Assembly: GCA_014529385.2 (NCBI GenBank)
Contig: CM043967.1
Span: 4,149,001-4,213,000 of the forward strand
Length of the DNA stretch: 64,000 nucleotides
Direction of reading: 5' to 3'
From: Adiantum capillus-veneris
Lineage: Eukaryota > Streptophyta > Polypodiopsida > Polypodiales > Pteridaceae
Shown: in pieces, positions 12,183-22,987 of the stretch
Numbering within the stretch: the stretch's first letter is position 1
Layout: the number at the start of each line of letters is the position of its first letter
Made by a program: the position numbers and the translations under genes
The notes under the pieces: model-generated
Seen by the model: only the letters and a program-made list of their open reading frames with translations
Told to the model about the DNA's origin: nothing
The model's database searches: none

Positions 12183-12809
12183 TGTTAAGTATGGAGCCTG
12201 ATTTACCCTTGTAATTTTCTGTGGTAAAAGCGTACATTTGTAAGGCCCCCATTATAAGGAGAATCCATCGTGCGTGAAGGAAAATCACTCACCGGAAACC
12301 AAAATTTTCACGGACAAGAATCAGGGGCAACTTTAGAGGCCCCCGAGATTTTTTTTCCGCCGGAATATTCTTTTTCGCAGGAATATTATGGCCGGACGGC
12401 GGCTGGAAAGTGGTCTGAAAACAACCGGTCGGTTGGCCGGTAGTCAATGGCCGATGGCCGGTGGTCGGAAGTCAATGGCCGGTGGCCGAATTCAAAAGCG
12501 AACTTGTCTTCTCAAGGACGGCCACACATGGGCAGATTGGAGGGTCCGATTTGGACTTATTCACATGGCTGCCTCTCATAAGAGAGGGCAGCCCTTTTGG
12601 CCTATAAAAGAAGGCCATTTCTACACACATTTCATAGTGTGAAGTTGATGCAACAAGGTGAGTGTGAGGTGGTGAGAGTGAAGCAAGGCGGGAGCTCTAT
12701 CAAGGGTTTAACCCCTTTGTAAACTACTTCTTCTTTTGAAGTGCTAAAGCCATTGAGTGGCTGCTTTCCCGTGGACGTAGCCCACATTGGGTGAACCACG
12801 TATATCGTG

Positions 12810-12844
<35 letters not shown>

Positions 12845-12929
12845 CTATAATCTCTTGTGTGTGAAATCTATCTCTCTCCATTAAGTAATCTGCTCAATTA
12901 TCTATTTAGCTACGTCTTATTTCCTAACA
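12183..12929 (+). repeat. Copia 3' LTR
   Basis: Direct repeat of 7394-8167. It has TATAAA at 12603-12608 and a longer (CT)n run at about 12813-12841. It lacks about 14 bases found in the left LTR in the GGCCTCGGGGACG area and about 16 bases near the CACACAAGGGCGGCTA area. It ends CTAACA. Confidence 0.93.
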
Positions 12930-12934
12930 AAGAG
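12930..12934. repeat. Target-site duplication, right copy (AAGAG)
   Basis: Matches 7389-7393. The outer gypsy element resumes here. Confidence 0.9.
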
Positions 12935-14061
12935 CGACAACAACGCATAAGACCTTGGAGTTACACATGCATTCCACATTGAAATCAACGAGGATTGGTT
13001 GGACTCTGACACCCCTCTACGATACTCTATTGAGCTAAACAGCGCTTATTAAAAAGTGCTTATAACACCTTATTGGACACGGGTGCTAAATATAATCTGC
13101 TATCATATGGGGTGTAGTGTCAGTTAGGGAAGCCACCTCTATCTAAAAGTATTATCCAAGTCAAGGGTGTCAACAAAAAAAAACTGTGGTTTTTGAAATC
13201 TGGCACACTTATGTCAGTTATGAAAATGAGGTTGTAGCTCAAGACTTTTTGGTCATGCCTGTTGGAACTATGGAGGGTAATACAAACCTAGGACGCATCT
13301 GGATGATAGCCACCAAATGTACTATTGATTGGGGGACATGGGATGTCACAACGCCGAAACCAACTCTTAGCCCTGCCACTCAAGCCATAGTCCCTGAGAT
13401 ATTGCCTCTTAAGGAAATAACACCCAAAACATTGCATGTCCAAGAGGTTGAACCATATGTCCCCATAGCCCAACTCTGTAGAGCTTTAACTGATGTAGTT
13501 AAAATAAAGCTTGAGACACACAAGACCCATCCCAATATAACAAAGAAAACATACAAGTGGGTCCCTAAAGCTTCTTTAGCGACCATAGCTAGTGCTAAAA
13601 GACAGAAGTCTGGTAAGAGACGTCCCACTCGCCCCAAGAAATGTAAAGAAACATTGCGTTAGATTCCTAAAAAACTATTGGAAGCCCAAGGCTACTATGA
13701 AGGAAATGATCAAATCTGGGTGTCAAAACGTAAATTGTGCTCTTACTTGTCACCTGGCCCATGTGAGCCCAATCCTGTGGCTCCAAAACGAATTGAAGAT
13801 TGCGAAAAGAAAAAAATCACGGAATGCTACACACCCGCTCCGGAGCTAGTTTGGGTATCGAAGAAAGAACGATTTGTTCCACCTAGTTCAGGAACAGGGA
13901 AGTCAAATGAAGCTTCTTGCTCTTCATATAGTTCCTATACAGAAATAGAAGCTTTGACACAACCTCCACCCACCATTGTACATATCCATACAAACAAGGA
14001 AGAGTTTGCACCTCCCGTTGTAAGTTCACCACCTACAACAACGTTGCAAATAAAATCATGA
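12935..14061 (+). pseudogene. Second retropepsin-like ORF downstream of integrase
   Basis: A coding-like region at 12935-13180 gives YSIELNSAY, then NTLLDTGAKYNLLSYGV, CQLGKPPLSKSIIQVKG. This is a retropepsin N-half with a classical D-T-G-A. A poly-A frameshift near 13175 leads into the frame starting at 13186: YVSYENEVVAQDFLVMPVG, then NLGRIWMIATKCTIDW, the matching C-half (an L/I-G-R-x-W end). The frame continues to 14061 through a TAG at 13660-13662, with a Pro/Thr/Lys-rich tail containing three W-V-P/S-K motifs (TYKWVPKAS, QIWVSKRK, LVWVSKKER). A second TAG-type stop lies in the N-half. Position after integrase and before the PPT makes it an additional ORF of the outer gypsy element. The alternative is a captured piece of another element. 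Confidence 0.6.
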
Positions 14062-14200
14062 GAGAGTACCTTACCACCCTTGCGGCTAGATGAAACGCAT
14101 AGGGCGGTCGAAAACTATTGGTTAAAGCCTTCACCCATAACAACTTGGAACAATTGGTTTCAAAAGGTGACGACATCATTCCAAAAGGTATGATCTACCC

Positions 14201-14303
14201 AATGAAGGGGGGAGTGTTTGCTGAAATCCATCATTCACTTGCTTCCCTCTCAACCTCCCTCCCTGACCTCTCAATCTCCAATCCTAGGGAATGTATATAT
14301 AAA
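14201..14303 (+). promoter_or_regulatory. Gypsy polypurine tract, 3' LTR start and TATA box
   Basis: AATGAAGGGGGGAG (about 14201-14214) is a polypurine tract. The LTR of the outer gypsy element probably starts at TGTTTGCTGAAATCC (14215). A TATA box, TATATATAAAG, follows at about 14293-14303. The LTR's right end cannot be placed because the 5' LTR lies outside the window. A length up to about 1.9 kb would be compatible with the sequence to 16080. Confidence 0.55.
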
Positions 14304-14476
14304 GCCTTATACTCACAAAAACAAGATAATAAAGTAAAAGAGCAAGAGCCACCAAACAATAATGTGGAAACTTACAAGTTCTGTACATAACACAAAATCA
14401 TAAAAACACATTATGCACAAGAACACGACCCTTGTAATATTTTCACTCTAACCATCATCTATCTGTGTGTACAGAT

Positions 14477-14899
14477 ATGGCTAGTATGCTAGAGTCATCC
14501 ACTCCTGCCTTGGGTGAGAGGTACACTCGTTACTTTTCACAAGTGTTTCACATGGTCTTTCCGGTGCTTTCCTGTGAATGGGATTTGGTAGGTACACGAG
14601 CATGTGAGAGGAATTTTGAGGAGTTAGAATGGCTGATACGTCTCTTGACCACGACTGATCCATACTTAGTAGAGAGTGTTTCTCCCATTGCACAAGCCTA
14701 CCCTTTTGACCAAGATGACTATAGGCGTCTAGTGACCTTCTTAGTAAACATTGGTGCCTCTGATGAAGAAGAAGATTTACATGATTACACGGATGGCACA
14801 TATGGTCTCACAGATGATGACTTTGTTTTTGTCGACGACGAGGATAGGGGTTTAGACTTAGGATCCCCCCCCAATCTCTACAATATCCTATTCCCTTGA
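14477..14899 (+). CDS. Small acidic ORF of unknown function in or next to the gypsy LTR
   Basis: Intact frame of 140 codons from ATG 14477 to TGA 14897. The N-terminal half is mixed and hydrophobic (LGERYTRYFSQVFHMVFPVL). The C-terminal half is very acidic (ASDEEEDLHDY, TDDDFVFVDDEDRG). It starts just after a pyrimidine-rich stretch ending in CTGTGTGTACAG, which resembles a splice acceptor, and about 180 bp after the TATA box at 14293. I do not recognise it. It may be an LTR-borne ORF of the gypsy element or an exon of something else. It has no lesion although the gypsy interior has many. Confidence 0.35.
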   Translation: MASMLESSTPALGERYTRYFSQVFHMVFPVLSCEWDLVGTRACERNFEELEWLIRLLTTTDPYLVESVSPIAQAYPFDQDDYRRLVTFLVNIGASDEEEDLHDYTDGTYGLTDDDFVFVDDEDRGLDLGSPPNLYNILFP

Positions 14900-16304
14900 C
14901 TCTCTAGGGGAGTGCAAATAATTAGGTTAGGGTTCTTTATGTTTTTTAATTGTGTTTAATAAGTGTTGGTACCTTTTTCCACTAATGTGTCTTTGGAAGG
15001 TGGATGTTTGGTCGTGACTATGGTACAGTTTGTGACTACATAAGGATGCCTTTGAAGGACAACGACAATGGATATTTACATGTTACAACGGATGTTCTCC
15101 ACTATATCAGGTGTACTACTTCCTTTTATCTATGCTTCCACATTTACATGTTTACATCTTGTCATTTGAATTCTAACAATGCATAAAATTTATGAAGTTG
15201 TGACATTGCCAATTTAGATACTATATAATTTTTTCAAACTTCTAGTACCTTGTTCTTCTCTTTGAGTTTGGTCTATTAGTTGGCTTTAAGTAGGTATCAG
15301 GACGTTAAGCTAAACTATGCCACTTAATTGCTGACTTTAATTCCTAAATAATATATTAATTGTAGTAACTTTAGTAATGTTTTAGGCTATGAGGATATAA
15401 TTTAGTGTGACTTGTGTTATGGAAGCCTATGTGTTAAGCTGGTATTTGAGACCTCGAGTCTCCCGGCTAGTTTATGCTGAAGCTGATATTTGAGACCTTG
15501 AGTCTCCCAGCTACTGGTATTTGAAACCTCGAGTCCCTCAACTACTTGTACCAACTATGATGACAACAACAAAAAAGAAAAAAAAAAGAGAAAAAGAAAA
15601 GAGAAAGCAAATAGCACAAACTTCCTTGTATTTTATGTGGATCACACTTAAGTGGTATAAGTAACAAGATCACTAGTCTTTAGACCCTGACGAACATTCC
15701 TAGGGTTAACTACTCTTTAGTCGACATTTTTTAATTAACGTTGGTCAATCTAGTACTTACTTTAGCCCTAGCTCTTGTGTACTTCTCTTAGAGTCGACCT
15801 AATAGACCCTAACTCAATTGCATTTTCTTCATGTACTACGCTTGTTCTAATTGGCAATGTTACAATTCATGAATTTGTTTTTGCATTTCCTAGAATATCA
15901 TGTATGCATCTCACTTATTGCACACCTGTACATGCTGCCTTTGAGCTTTCACAATATTGTTTTTCTTCTGATACAGGTACTTCTATCGTGGATCCCAATG
16001 CTGCACTGTTATATTTCGAGGACGGAATCTACATCAGGAAGGAGGGCATGTTAACCACTGGCGTCCACTTCTCGTAGTCATGGGCCGGGCTTGTCGGTCC
16101 AATAGGAAAAGGGTAAGAGTGATCGCCGATGAAAGGCGCACTCTAACAAGAACATTCAAGGGTTAGTTGGCTAAGTATAGGTGCCTAAGTGTGAATGGGG
16201 CGAGCTCATATAAAAGTCACCTAAACCTAAAAATCATTCATTCTTTCATTTGTGCAATTGAAGAGTGCTCTTGCTCCATCTCCATTCTCTTCTTCTTCAT
16301 CTCC
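14900..16304. other. Non-coding, probably gypsy LTR or flanking sequence
   Basis: No convincing coding region. It has three diverged copies of a short unit around GTATTTGAGACCTCGAGTCT (about 15448-15535), a purine-rich run (15570-15612), and a small open frame at 15775-16077 without recognisable homology. A possible TATA motif, CATATAAAAG, lies at about 16208. The first part may be the rest of the 3' LTR. Confidence 0.4.

Positions 16305-16370
<66 letters not shown>
16305..16370. repeat. Compound microsatellite (GT)n(GA)n
   Basis: About 46 bases of GT followed by about 20 bases of GA. Open frames across it on both strands are repeat artefacts. Confidence 0.95.
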
Positions 16371-16590
16371 TCATTGCGACGACGGCGAAGCGGTTGAGAG
16401 CGACGGAGCGACAACTCCTTCTTCGCGGCGAGGAATCCTCCACGACAGCAAGCGTAGAGCAGTGAGTGACACACCATTGCCATCTTTGAGCTTACTAGTT
16501 TAGGCTAGTTGCGTGCTTGGAGCCATCTATGACTTGCACACAGTGCTAGGCAAGGCCCTTGCTTCGATAGGTGCGGCAGAAGCCCACATA

Positions 16591-16718
16591 CATGGCGAGT
16601 CGCATGGCGGCACAAGGACGGGGTTGCCAGCTGCAAGATGTAAACCCGGCTCGTCGAAGGGCTACGGGGGTGCTGACGTGGCAGGGTGTCGAGGCAGGCC
16701 ATGGTGGACGAGGTGGGG
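16591..16718 (+). repeat. Inverted repeat, left arm
   Basis: About 128 bp whose reverse complement is found at 17700-17828 with scattered mismatches, for example CGGGTTTACATCTTGCAGC against CGGGTTTACGTCTTGCAGC. The arms are separated by about 980 bp. No known terminal-inverted-repeat element was recognised inside. Confidence 0.8.
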
Positions 16719-17699
16719 CTAGACGAGGTGCGGAATGATGACGGGATTGGGTGCCACATCATGCGATTTCAAAAATGCATGATTGGGGGCTGCAGAGGTA
16801 GTTACACTGTGGTACTATGAAGGTTCTCCATGCATGCTCCACAGGCAGAAAGAGCGTCGAGGGACTGCAATTGCAAGCCTTGTCCCCCCCCTCTTCCGAA
16901 TGGCACAAGCACAAGCAGGTAGAGCAAGTGATGTTGCAGCTCGCCATGGCCTTGTGTCGATGCAGCTCTCCTCTCCCCCTCCTCTTCTAAAAGAGCTCGC
17001 CACTTCTGAGCCTCTGTCCCTGCTCTGGATTGCCAAGCTACATTCGTCGCGAAGAATCGACATCTCTCCACAATCACCCATAGTTGAGCTCTTTCATTGT
17101 AAACTTGGGTGTGTTAGGGTATTGCAATGCAAAAATAGGAGAAATTTGATGCTATTAGTAGGGCAGAGGATCTTCTTGCCATGGCTTCATGTTTGGATAG
17201 TTGGGGAGAGGTGGAAAAATCTTTGTAAACCCGGGCAAGATAGAGAATAAGGGCGACAATGGAAGGGATGGCTTGTCATTGGATTTAAATGGAACTCCCA
17301 GCCGTTGAGCAACAGCCACAATGGATAGCCTCTTCAAACGAGATGCTTGGGCGACAAGGTCCTCTTGATATGTATCAAATTTATACCACCTCTGAGAAAC
17401 GAGATGGATGGGGGAGACTCTAGTGATAGCCACGAAATGCAAGATTTGTTTGAAATGGTTCAACAACCATGCCTAAATGCTTTTCATTTACATATAATCG
17501 GTATTTTGCCTTTGATAGACAAGCATACATCTTCCATACAAAAAGGGCAAGGACCGACCATAGTGGACAAACGGGGCCTCTTGGACTTGAGAAAGTGGGG
17601 AAGAATCCAAGCATCATTACACACGGTCACCGATGAAGAAGGTGATATGTATCTTGTCAATAGCACTGGAAAGAGGATTCCATGCATAGAAGATTGGGA

Positions 17700-17828
17700 C
17701 CCCACCTTGTCCACCGTGGCTTGCCACATCACCCCACCATGTCGGCATTCCGCAGCTCCCCGACGAGCTCGGGTTTACGTCTTGCAGCGAGCAACCCTGC
17801 CCATGCACCGCCATGTGACTCGCCACGT
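17700..17828 (-). repeat. Inverted repeat, right arm
   Basis: Partner of 16591-16718 in opposite orientation. The sequence beyond the arms does not match on either side, so the unit is about 130 bp. Confidence 0.8.
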
Positions 17829-17929
17829 GTCCTGCCCCTCACTCCCCGCGCCCCACTCGCGCACCGTCGATGCCATCAAATGGGCTTGTCACCATCTCAG
17901 GCAAATAGTCCTGAGGGTGGGATACCATT

Positions 17930-18310
17930 TTAAACAGCTGGAGGCTTCTCACAAGATGCGATCACTATGCATGCGCCTTTTTTAAATGGACTGAGAGGTT
18001 GTGCAAGATTTCTCTGTGGGATATCCCCCATTTTAAGCAGCTGGAGGCTTCTCATAAGATGTGATCACCCATGCATGCGCCTTAAATGGACTGCGAGGTT
18101 GTGCAAGATTTTGTAATCGGATAAAGCATGATGAGATTGCTATCTAGGGGTTGCTGGAGGTCTTTGTCCCTTGCAACACGTTGAATGTAGGATATGCCCA
18201 ACATGGTTCTGGCAAGGAAGCAATGGGCTGTTTTCTGCAGGTGAAACTTTCTCCAACTACAACAAATTATGCACGCACTTAAAAGGCATGTGGGTGAAGA
18301 CAATGACGTG
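17930..18310 (+). pseudogene. PPR gene debris with an internal duplication
   Basis: Pieces of a plant pentatricopeptide-repeat (PPR) gene. 18183-18235 reads GYAQHGSGKEAMGCFLQ, the typical end of a PPR S/L unit. Two similar stretches (about 17938-17990 and 18014-18120) repeat AGCTGGAGGCTTCTCA...ATGCATGCGCCTT...GGTTGTGCAAGATTT, a roughly 80-bp tandem duplication. Stops and gaps are numerous. The same family recurs at 30650-33780. Confidence 0.55.
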
Positions 18311-19328
18311 GGTGAGAGAATTCTCAAAGAGAGTATTTTGATAGATACATCTGTAAACTGGTACCTCCTGTTTGTTCATGCGTATGAGGATGACACTAGT
18401 GATAGTTGATGGTTGACCTTGCAATTGCTTATTCAGACACGTCAGTTTGTGCAAGTTTGAGTTTTGAGCATTTCATGGAGTTGGAAGTTCCTGGATCAAA
18501 GAACTCAAAGCAAGCGTAAAAGAGGGGCATATCAACGTAGATTCGATGGCAATGGAACCTTTTGATTCTATGTCAATAGAGGAGGTACTGCTAATGTCAT
18601 CTGTTATATTTGCACCATGCTCGTTCCTTGTCAATGGGGAGTCGATGATAGTTTTTATAATAGATTAGCTGAACTGCTGCTTTTAGTTAGCACGAAGGTG
18701 GGCTATTAAAAGCGAGGAGAAAAAGATGCAAGACTAGCAGAAGCAATCAAGAGCAGAAGTGAGAAGCGTAACCAGTGGCACATTCTCTACATCTAAAGAG
18801 CAGCATAGTCTGACATCAACTACAACTCCCACACCCAATGTCTTCTCTGGCTGGGAAATTTCAAAAGCCAAGGAGCTGGAGATGGCTATGGCCATGGACC
18901 TTAAAGTCCTGCAAGCAAACATGAAGCGAGATGCTATAATGGTGGAGGTTGTGGAGGTCAGGCTTGCCAAGGACTCGATGGCGAAAAGCTTGTAGATGTT
19001 GAGCGCAATACTAAAAGCCTAAAGACTCAGCAATTGATGTATCTTAGTGTAGATCGTAATGCAGCTAATCCGGTTGTGGAATATTCAATGACATTGCTGA
19101 TCTCTAGATGCAACCCCCGATTACCGAAGGTGATGATGAGACTTCCCTTGCTTATAACAGATGCATGCCAGGTGATTTTATTGTGGTGGCTATTTCAACC
19201 AGATGCGAAGTGAGGGTTTCTTGCCAAACGAGATCCTTGGAGCACTCTCATGGAAGGATATGCCCATGCCCATTAAAGCTGACCGGGGAATTTCTTTGCT
19301 GTTTTAACTAGATGCGAAGTGAGGGTTT

Positions 19329-19331
<3 letters not shown>
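18311..19331. other. Unassigned intergenic stretch
   Basis: An open frame of 78 codons on the plus strand at 18759-18995 (TPTPNVFSGWEISKAKELEM, then a helical Ala/Met/Glu-rich stretch) and an overlapping minus-strand frame have no recognisable domain. A 23-bp direct repeat, AGATGCGAAGTGAGGGTTTCTTG, occurs at about 19201 and 19310, the second copy next to the GA tract. Nothing else can be supported. Confidence 0.3.

Positions 19332-19387
<56 letters not shown>
19332..19387. repeat. (GA)n tract, the 3' tail of LINE copy A
   Basis: Pure GA repeat of about 56 bases. On the minus strand it is a (CT)n run directly after the conserved LINE end AATATAACATTTCAT. Confidence 0.92.
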
Positions 19388-19390
<3 letters not shown>

Positions 19391-19748
19391 AATGTTATAT
19401 TAACGTCTTCAAGAGGCCAAAGTGACCTATGAGACCAAAAGTTACAATTGTGATCTGATACGGTGTCTGAGTACAAAAAGTACAAAGATTTGAAAAACTG
19501 AAATTGAGACGAAATAGATGGGGAGGGGTGATGGGGTGAGGGCTGATATAATGGGCTAGCTGATACAAAGCTGAAACAAAGATGGATCAAATGAGATACA
19601 AATCATTGGATGAGATCCCTCATTGGTCGTTGCCGAATTTCATCAATATCCTCCATGGTCAATACTCTGACTGGTCGTCTTGCCTGTCGAGCTAGGATGG
19701 CCTGGATCCTTTGCTGTCACCTTCGTGGTTGTGGGCGCCTGGATCTGC

Positions 19749-22700
19749 CTAGGTCAATGGCTTGATCGATCCGCGTACCTTTGGTGTGGGTGGGATCTGA
19801 GATATGTTGTGATGACTGCTCCTCTCGATGTCCCTGCCTGGTGTAAAGAAGTCTGTGATCTGTCTCTGAGACTGGCTCTCCCGTAATGTCCTCAACAAGC
19901 TCTCTCTATTTCTGCGCGGCTCTAGTAGAAACAATCCACGACATCTCCGATCTTCGTATCTCATGACTCTAGAGAATGGTCCAAAACCCTCTCTGAACAC
20001 ACAGTGGAGGCGGCCTCGTATCTCATAGTATACCGGGCAATGACATGTGTAGTGTAGCTCTGTCTCTGGCTCTAGGCGACATAAATGACATATCCTAGCC
20101 TCTGCTGGTACCCCTCGAAATTGGCCAGTCTCAATCTGAAGCTGATGTGAGGATGTGCGTATCTGCCCAATAGCAGATCGTATCCCATGAGATAAGTGTG
20201 TATCCATTTATGCAGGCCTAGTCACAAAACCGTCCTTCGTGAGCTGGAGAAGATGCTCTCTATAGAAAGCCATCTTCGTGCCCAACTTCTGCGCCGGCTG
20301 TATCCATGTGCTCTTGATATCTAGCTGAATCAAATCCTGACGTATGAGTCTGGTGATCTCTGTCCGTGTGAGAGATAGGGAGGGTACATCCAAGGAGTCC
20401 TGGAACAGAGGCAATCTATCCATGCTGAAACCATTTGACTGAAATGGTCTACTGAGGGGCCCCATATCTCAACTCCAGCGTCAAAAAGCTAGAGCTTTGT
20501 TTGCGGTTCGTGGAACTAAATCTACGAACACATCCTCTCCAATCCTCCCAAGGCGGCATAAGCTCTCGTCAGTCTAGTCTCTGCTGCTCTCCTCAATGAA
20601 AACACCGGTCCATTGAGCTGCTCTCCTCAATGAAAACACCGGTCCATTGAGGTGTATGCATATGTGTACTCCACTGTCTCCTGGCCATACGTGAATGTGG
20701 GTGCTGACCTCCTGACCCACTATGATGTGGTGTTGAACACCATAACCTTGGTTTTTCCACGGTTGACAAACAATCCACTATCATGAGCAAATGTGTGCAA
20801 AGCATCCAAATGGCGTTGCATCCCCTCCGGAGAGTAAAAAATCAACACTATATCATCAACGTATAACAACATCATCGGAATCCATGTCCCTGCTAGCTGA
20901 GCACCTTTGTCTCCCTCTCGTCCTACATAGTTTGAAAGCTCATCCACATACATCCCAAAAAGAGTGGGAGATAGGGGGCATCCCTGCTTCACCCCAATAG
21001 TGGAGTGGACCATTTTAGACATACCCTAAGTAGTGCGTATATGCCTTACCACTATCTTGTATAAAGCCAAGATCCCCCAAATCATCTCTGTGGGCACACC
21101 AATGTCTTGTAGTCTGTGTACAAGCCTGGCTCTGGGCACTGTGTCAAAACCTTTGCGGAAATCCACAAAGCTACACTAGATCCTCCTGCCATGGTGTCTA
21201 CCCTCCCAATCATAGCTCTTGAGTGTTAGAATATGGTCGAGAGTGGAGAAGCCTCACCTGAATCCTGCTTGCCCTGATGCTCGTATGCCCTTTCTCTCTG
21301 CCCCTCTCAAGAATAGATGCATACAACCTAGCCAATATGTGACCAACCATGATGGTGCGATAATTTCTGAGAATCATGGAATCTCCTGATTTGAAAATAG
21401 GTACAATTGTGGACATACTCCAAGTCTTAGGAAAACCCTCATACATGTCTAAATTAAACATCATAGCAAGAAGCTTTGCAAGCATATCTCTGGCATGGAT
21501 GAAGTGCTTTGCTACCAGGCCATCATGATCATGTGCTCTCCCTGTCTTCATCCCGTCAATAGCTTTCCTTACCCTCTCAGCCGTAAAGAAAGTACACGTC
21601 TCAGGGCATGTCTCCGGTGGGTCCGACAAAGGTGGCTGCCCTGATGCTGTGTAGAGAGATGTGGCATATTGCCCCCATGTCTCTGTGGAGGTGATGGCTG
21701 GTGGTGGTGAATGCTCATGGAATAGTCTCCATGCCTTGCTTGAATCCTCGCTCATAAACAACTTATACAGATCCCGCTCTAGCTAAGATATATAAGTCCT
21801 CTTCTTTCGTTGCATTAGCCGACAAAAGACAATTCGTGAATGTCTATGTGTGGTAGTACCCATGATCACCTCCCTCTGCAATCTGATCCTCGTCTCTCTA
21901 CACACATCATACCAGTTGTTCTAGGGCATGCTCCCCAATCGTCTCCATGTAGGCTGAATGTGGGGGTATGCCTCTTATGCTGTATCATGGAGGGTCTCTG
22001 TCAATATCTGAGTGAGCTCATCTAGTGGCCGTCCTAGCTCTTGAGTGCATAACTGCTTGTATATCTCATCCATGTATACGGAAGCTGTCTCCCTCGTGAA
22101 AGGTATACCGAGTGTGTGTGGGACCTCTCCTAGTGGAGCTGTGCTGAACTGAAGAAAGACAAGATAGCATGATAAACTGCTACTCCAACTGGCCTAGTGC
22201 CCACCATGAAATCCTGAAAGGATGGAATGAGACATGGCTGGGCCGTAACATAATCCACTATGCAAGCCCCATGTCGGTGTGGAAAACATTTGAAACCTCC
22301 CGCTGATGTAGGAAATATCTGTAGGCCATTCAAAATGGCCAATCCATGTGCAGTGCCCATATCTATTATCTGCCATACTCAGTGTGCTCCTCATCATGTG
22401 ATAGTTTGGATAAGCCCATCTCTGTAACATCAAGCTCCCTAAGCATCTCCTCTCAAGTATCATAGAATACTGTCTAATGATGTGCAGTCCTAGCATTGAA
22501 ATCCCCCAGTATGATAATGTCAGTATGATAATGTCACGATCCCTGGAAAACTCCCATATGTCATCATGCAAGATAGAAAAGGGGGACTTTCCTCTAAATG
22601 GTGCATATACTGACGTACTAGGAGGGAAATAACAAATAGCAATGTAGAGATATCTGTCTGTCTTTGCCTTCAGTCTCACCCACATGTACCTAGCCTGCTC

Positions 22701-22987
22701 ATCCTTGCGTGTTATATGTATCAATGGCTGCAACTCCTCCCTGAATAAAATTGCCACTCCCCCTGAGCCCCGTCCTCGATGCTCTGATCGGATCTTCTGT
22801 CTACAAGCTGTCTTCCATCTATATCCGCTCACCTGTGGCATGGACTACCCAGAAGCCTGATGTGTCTCGGATAGAAAATGATATCCCTCCGAGTGAAACT
22901 ATTTTCAAAGGCACCTACATCAAGGCGTAGAGATCCATTACAGTTCTAGGCGGCCACCTTTAATTCAGTCCCATAGGTCATGCACCG
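19749..22987 (-). pseudogene. LINE A ORF2: endonuclease, reverse transcriptase, zinc motif
   Basis: ORF2 nicks the target and copies the LINE RNA. The endonuclease part shows VSGYRWKTACRQ, RGRGSGGVAILFREEL and YVTAQP fragments. RT has RKAIDGMKTGRAHDHDGLVA, NYRTIMVGHILARLYASIL, VKQGCPLSPTLFGMYVDEL and the catalytic LLYVDDIVLI (Tyr-Val-Asp-Asp, where the other copies have YADD). The C-terminal part has ICHLCRLEPETELHYTCHC (CX2CX8HX4C) and the motif QRQITDFF at 19845-19868. Several frameshifts, in-frame stops and one deletion inactivate it. The expected Trp codon in the N-terminal VAAWNCNG segment is TAG. Confidence 0.8.

Larger units (their letters stand above)
7394..12929 (+). mobile_element. 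Ty1/copia LTR retrotransposon, near-complete
   Basis: It is a 5.5-kb element with two LTRs (7394-8167 and 12183-12929), PBS, one gag-pol frame, a PPT and a 5-bp AAGAG duplication. Both LTRs start TGTTAAG and end CTAACA. They differ by few substitutions, two short deletions in the right LTR and CT-tract length, so the insertion is young relative to its host gypsy element. Integrase lies before RT, which defines copia. The domain sequence resembles Tnt1-like (Tork) elements. Only two in-frame stops break the polyprotein. Confidence 0.95.
1..14214 (+). mobile_element. Decayed Ty3/gypsy LTR retrotransposon, internal region
   Basis: Reading left to right there is gag, protease, RT-RNase H and integrase, then a copia insertion, then an extra retropepsin-like ORF, a polypurine tract and the start of a 3' LTR. 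The RT-before-integrase order is that of Ty3/gypsy elements. The 5' LTR and PBS lie before base 1. Most coding blocks share one frame, broken by in-frame stops (for example 1639-1641, 4795-4797, 13660-13662) and a few frameshifts (near 1000, 3360, 5850 and 6750), so the copy cannot act on its own. Without the copia insertion the visible internal part would be about 8.7 kb, long for the group. The lineage within Ty3/gypsy is not assigned. Confidence 0.85.
16371..17929. other. Unassigned region containing an inverted repeat
   Basis: A GC-richer stretch with several medium open frames in both directions (16783-17250 plus, 17347-17985 plus, 17155-17466 minus), none with recognisable motifs or codon signal. 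The frame at 17347-17985 runs through the right arm of the inverted repeat, which argues against it being a gene. It may be degraded host or element sequence. Confidence 0.4.

Noticed and set aside
16238-16503. Open frames across the (GT)n(GA)n tract on both strands
   Set aside because: Pure dinucleotide repeat translation (CVCV, THTH, RERE) with no other signal. The same applies to frames at 36635-36901, 44518-44640 and 50268-50540.
17347-17985. 212-codon open frame as a gene
   Set aside because: It runs through the right arm of the inverted repeat and into PPR-related debris, and no domain or conserved motif is visible.
19200-19332. 23-bp direct repeat next to the tail of LINE A as a target-site duplication
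   Set aside because: Both copies lie on the same side of the LINE, so they cannot be its target duplicates.
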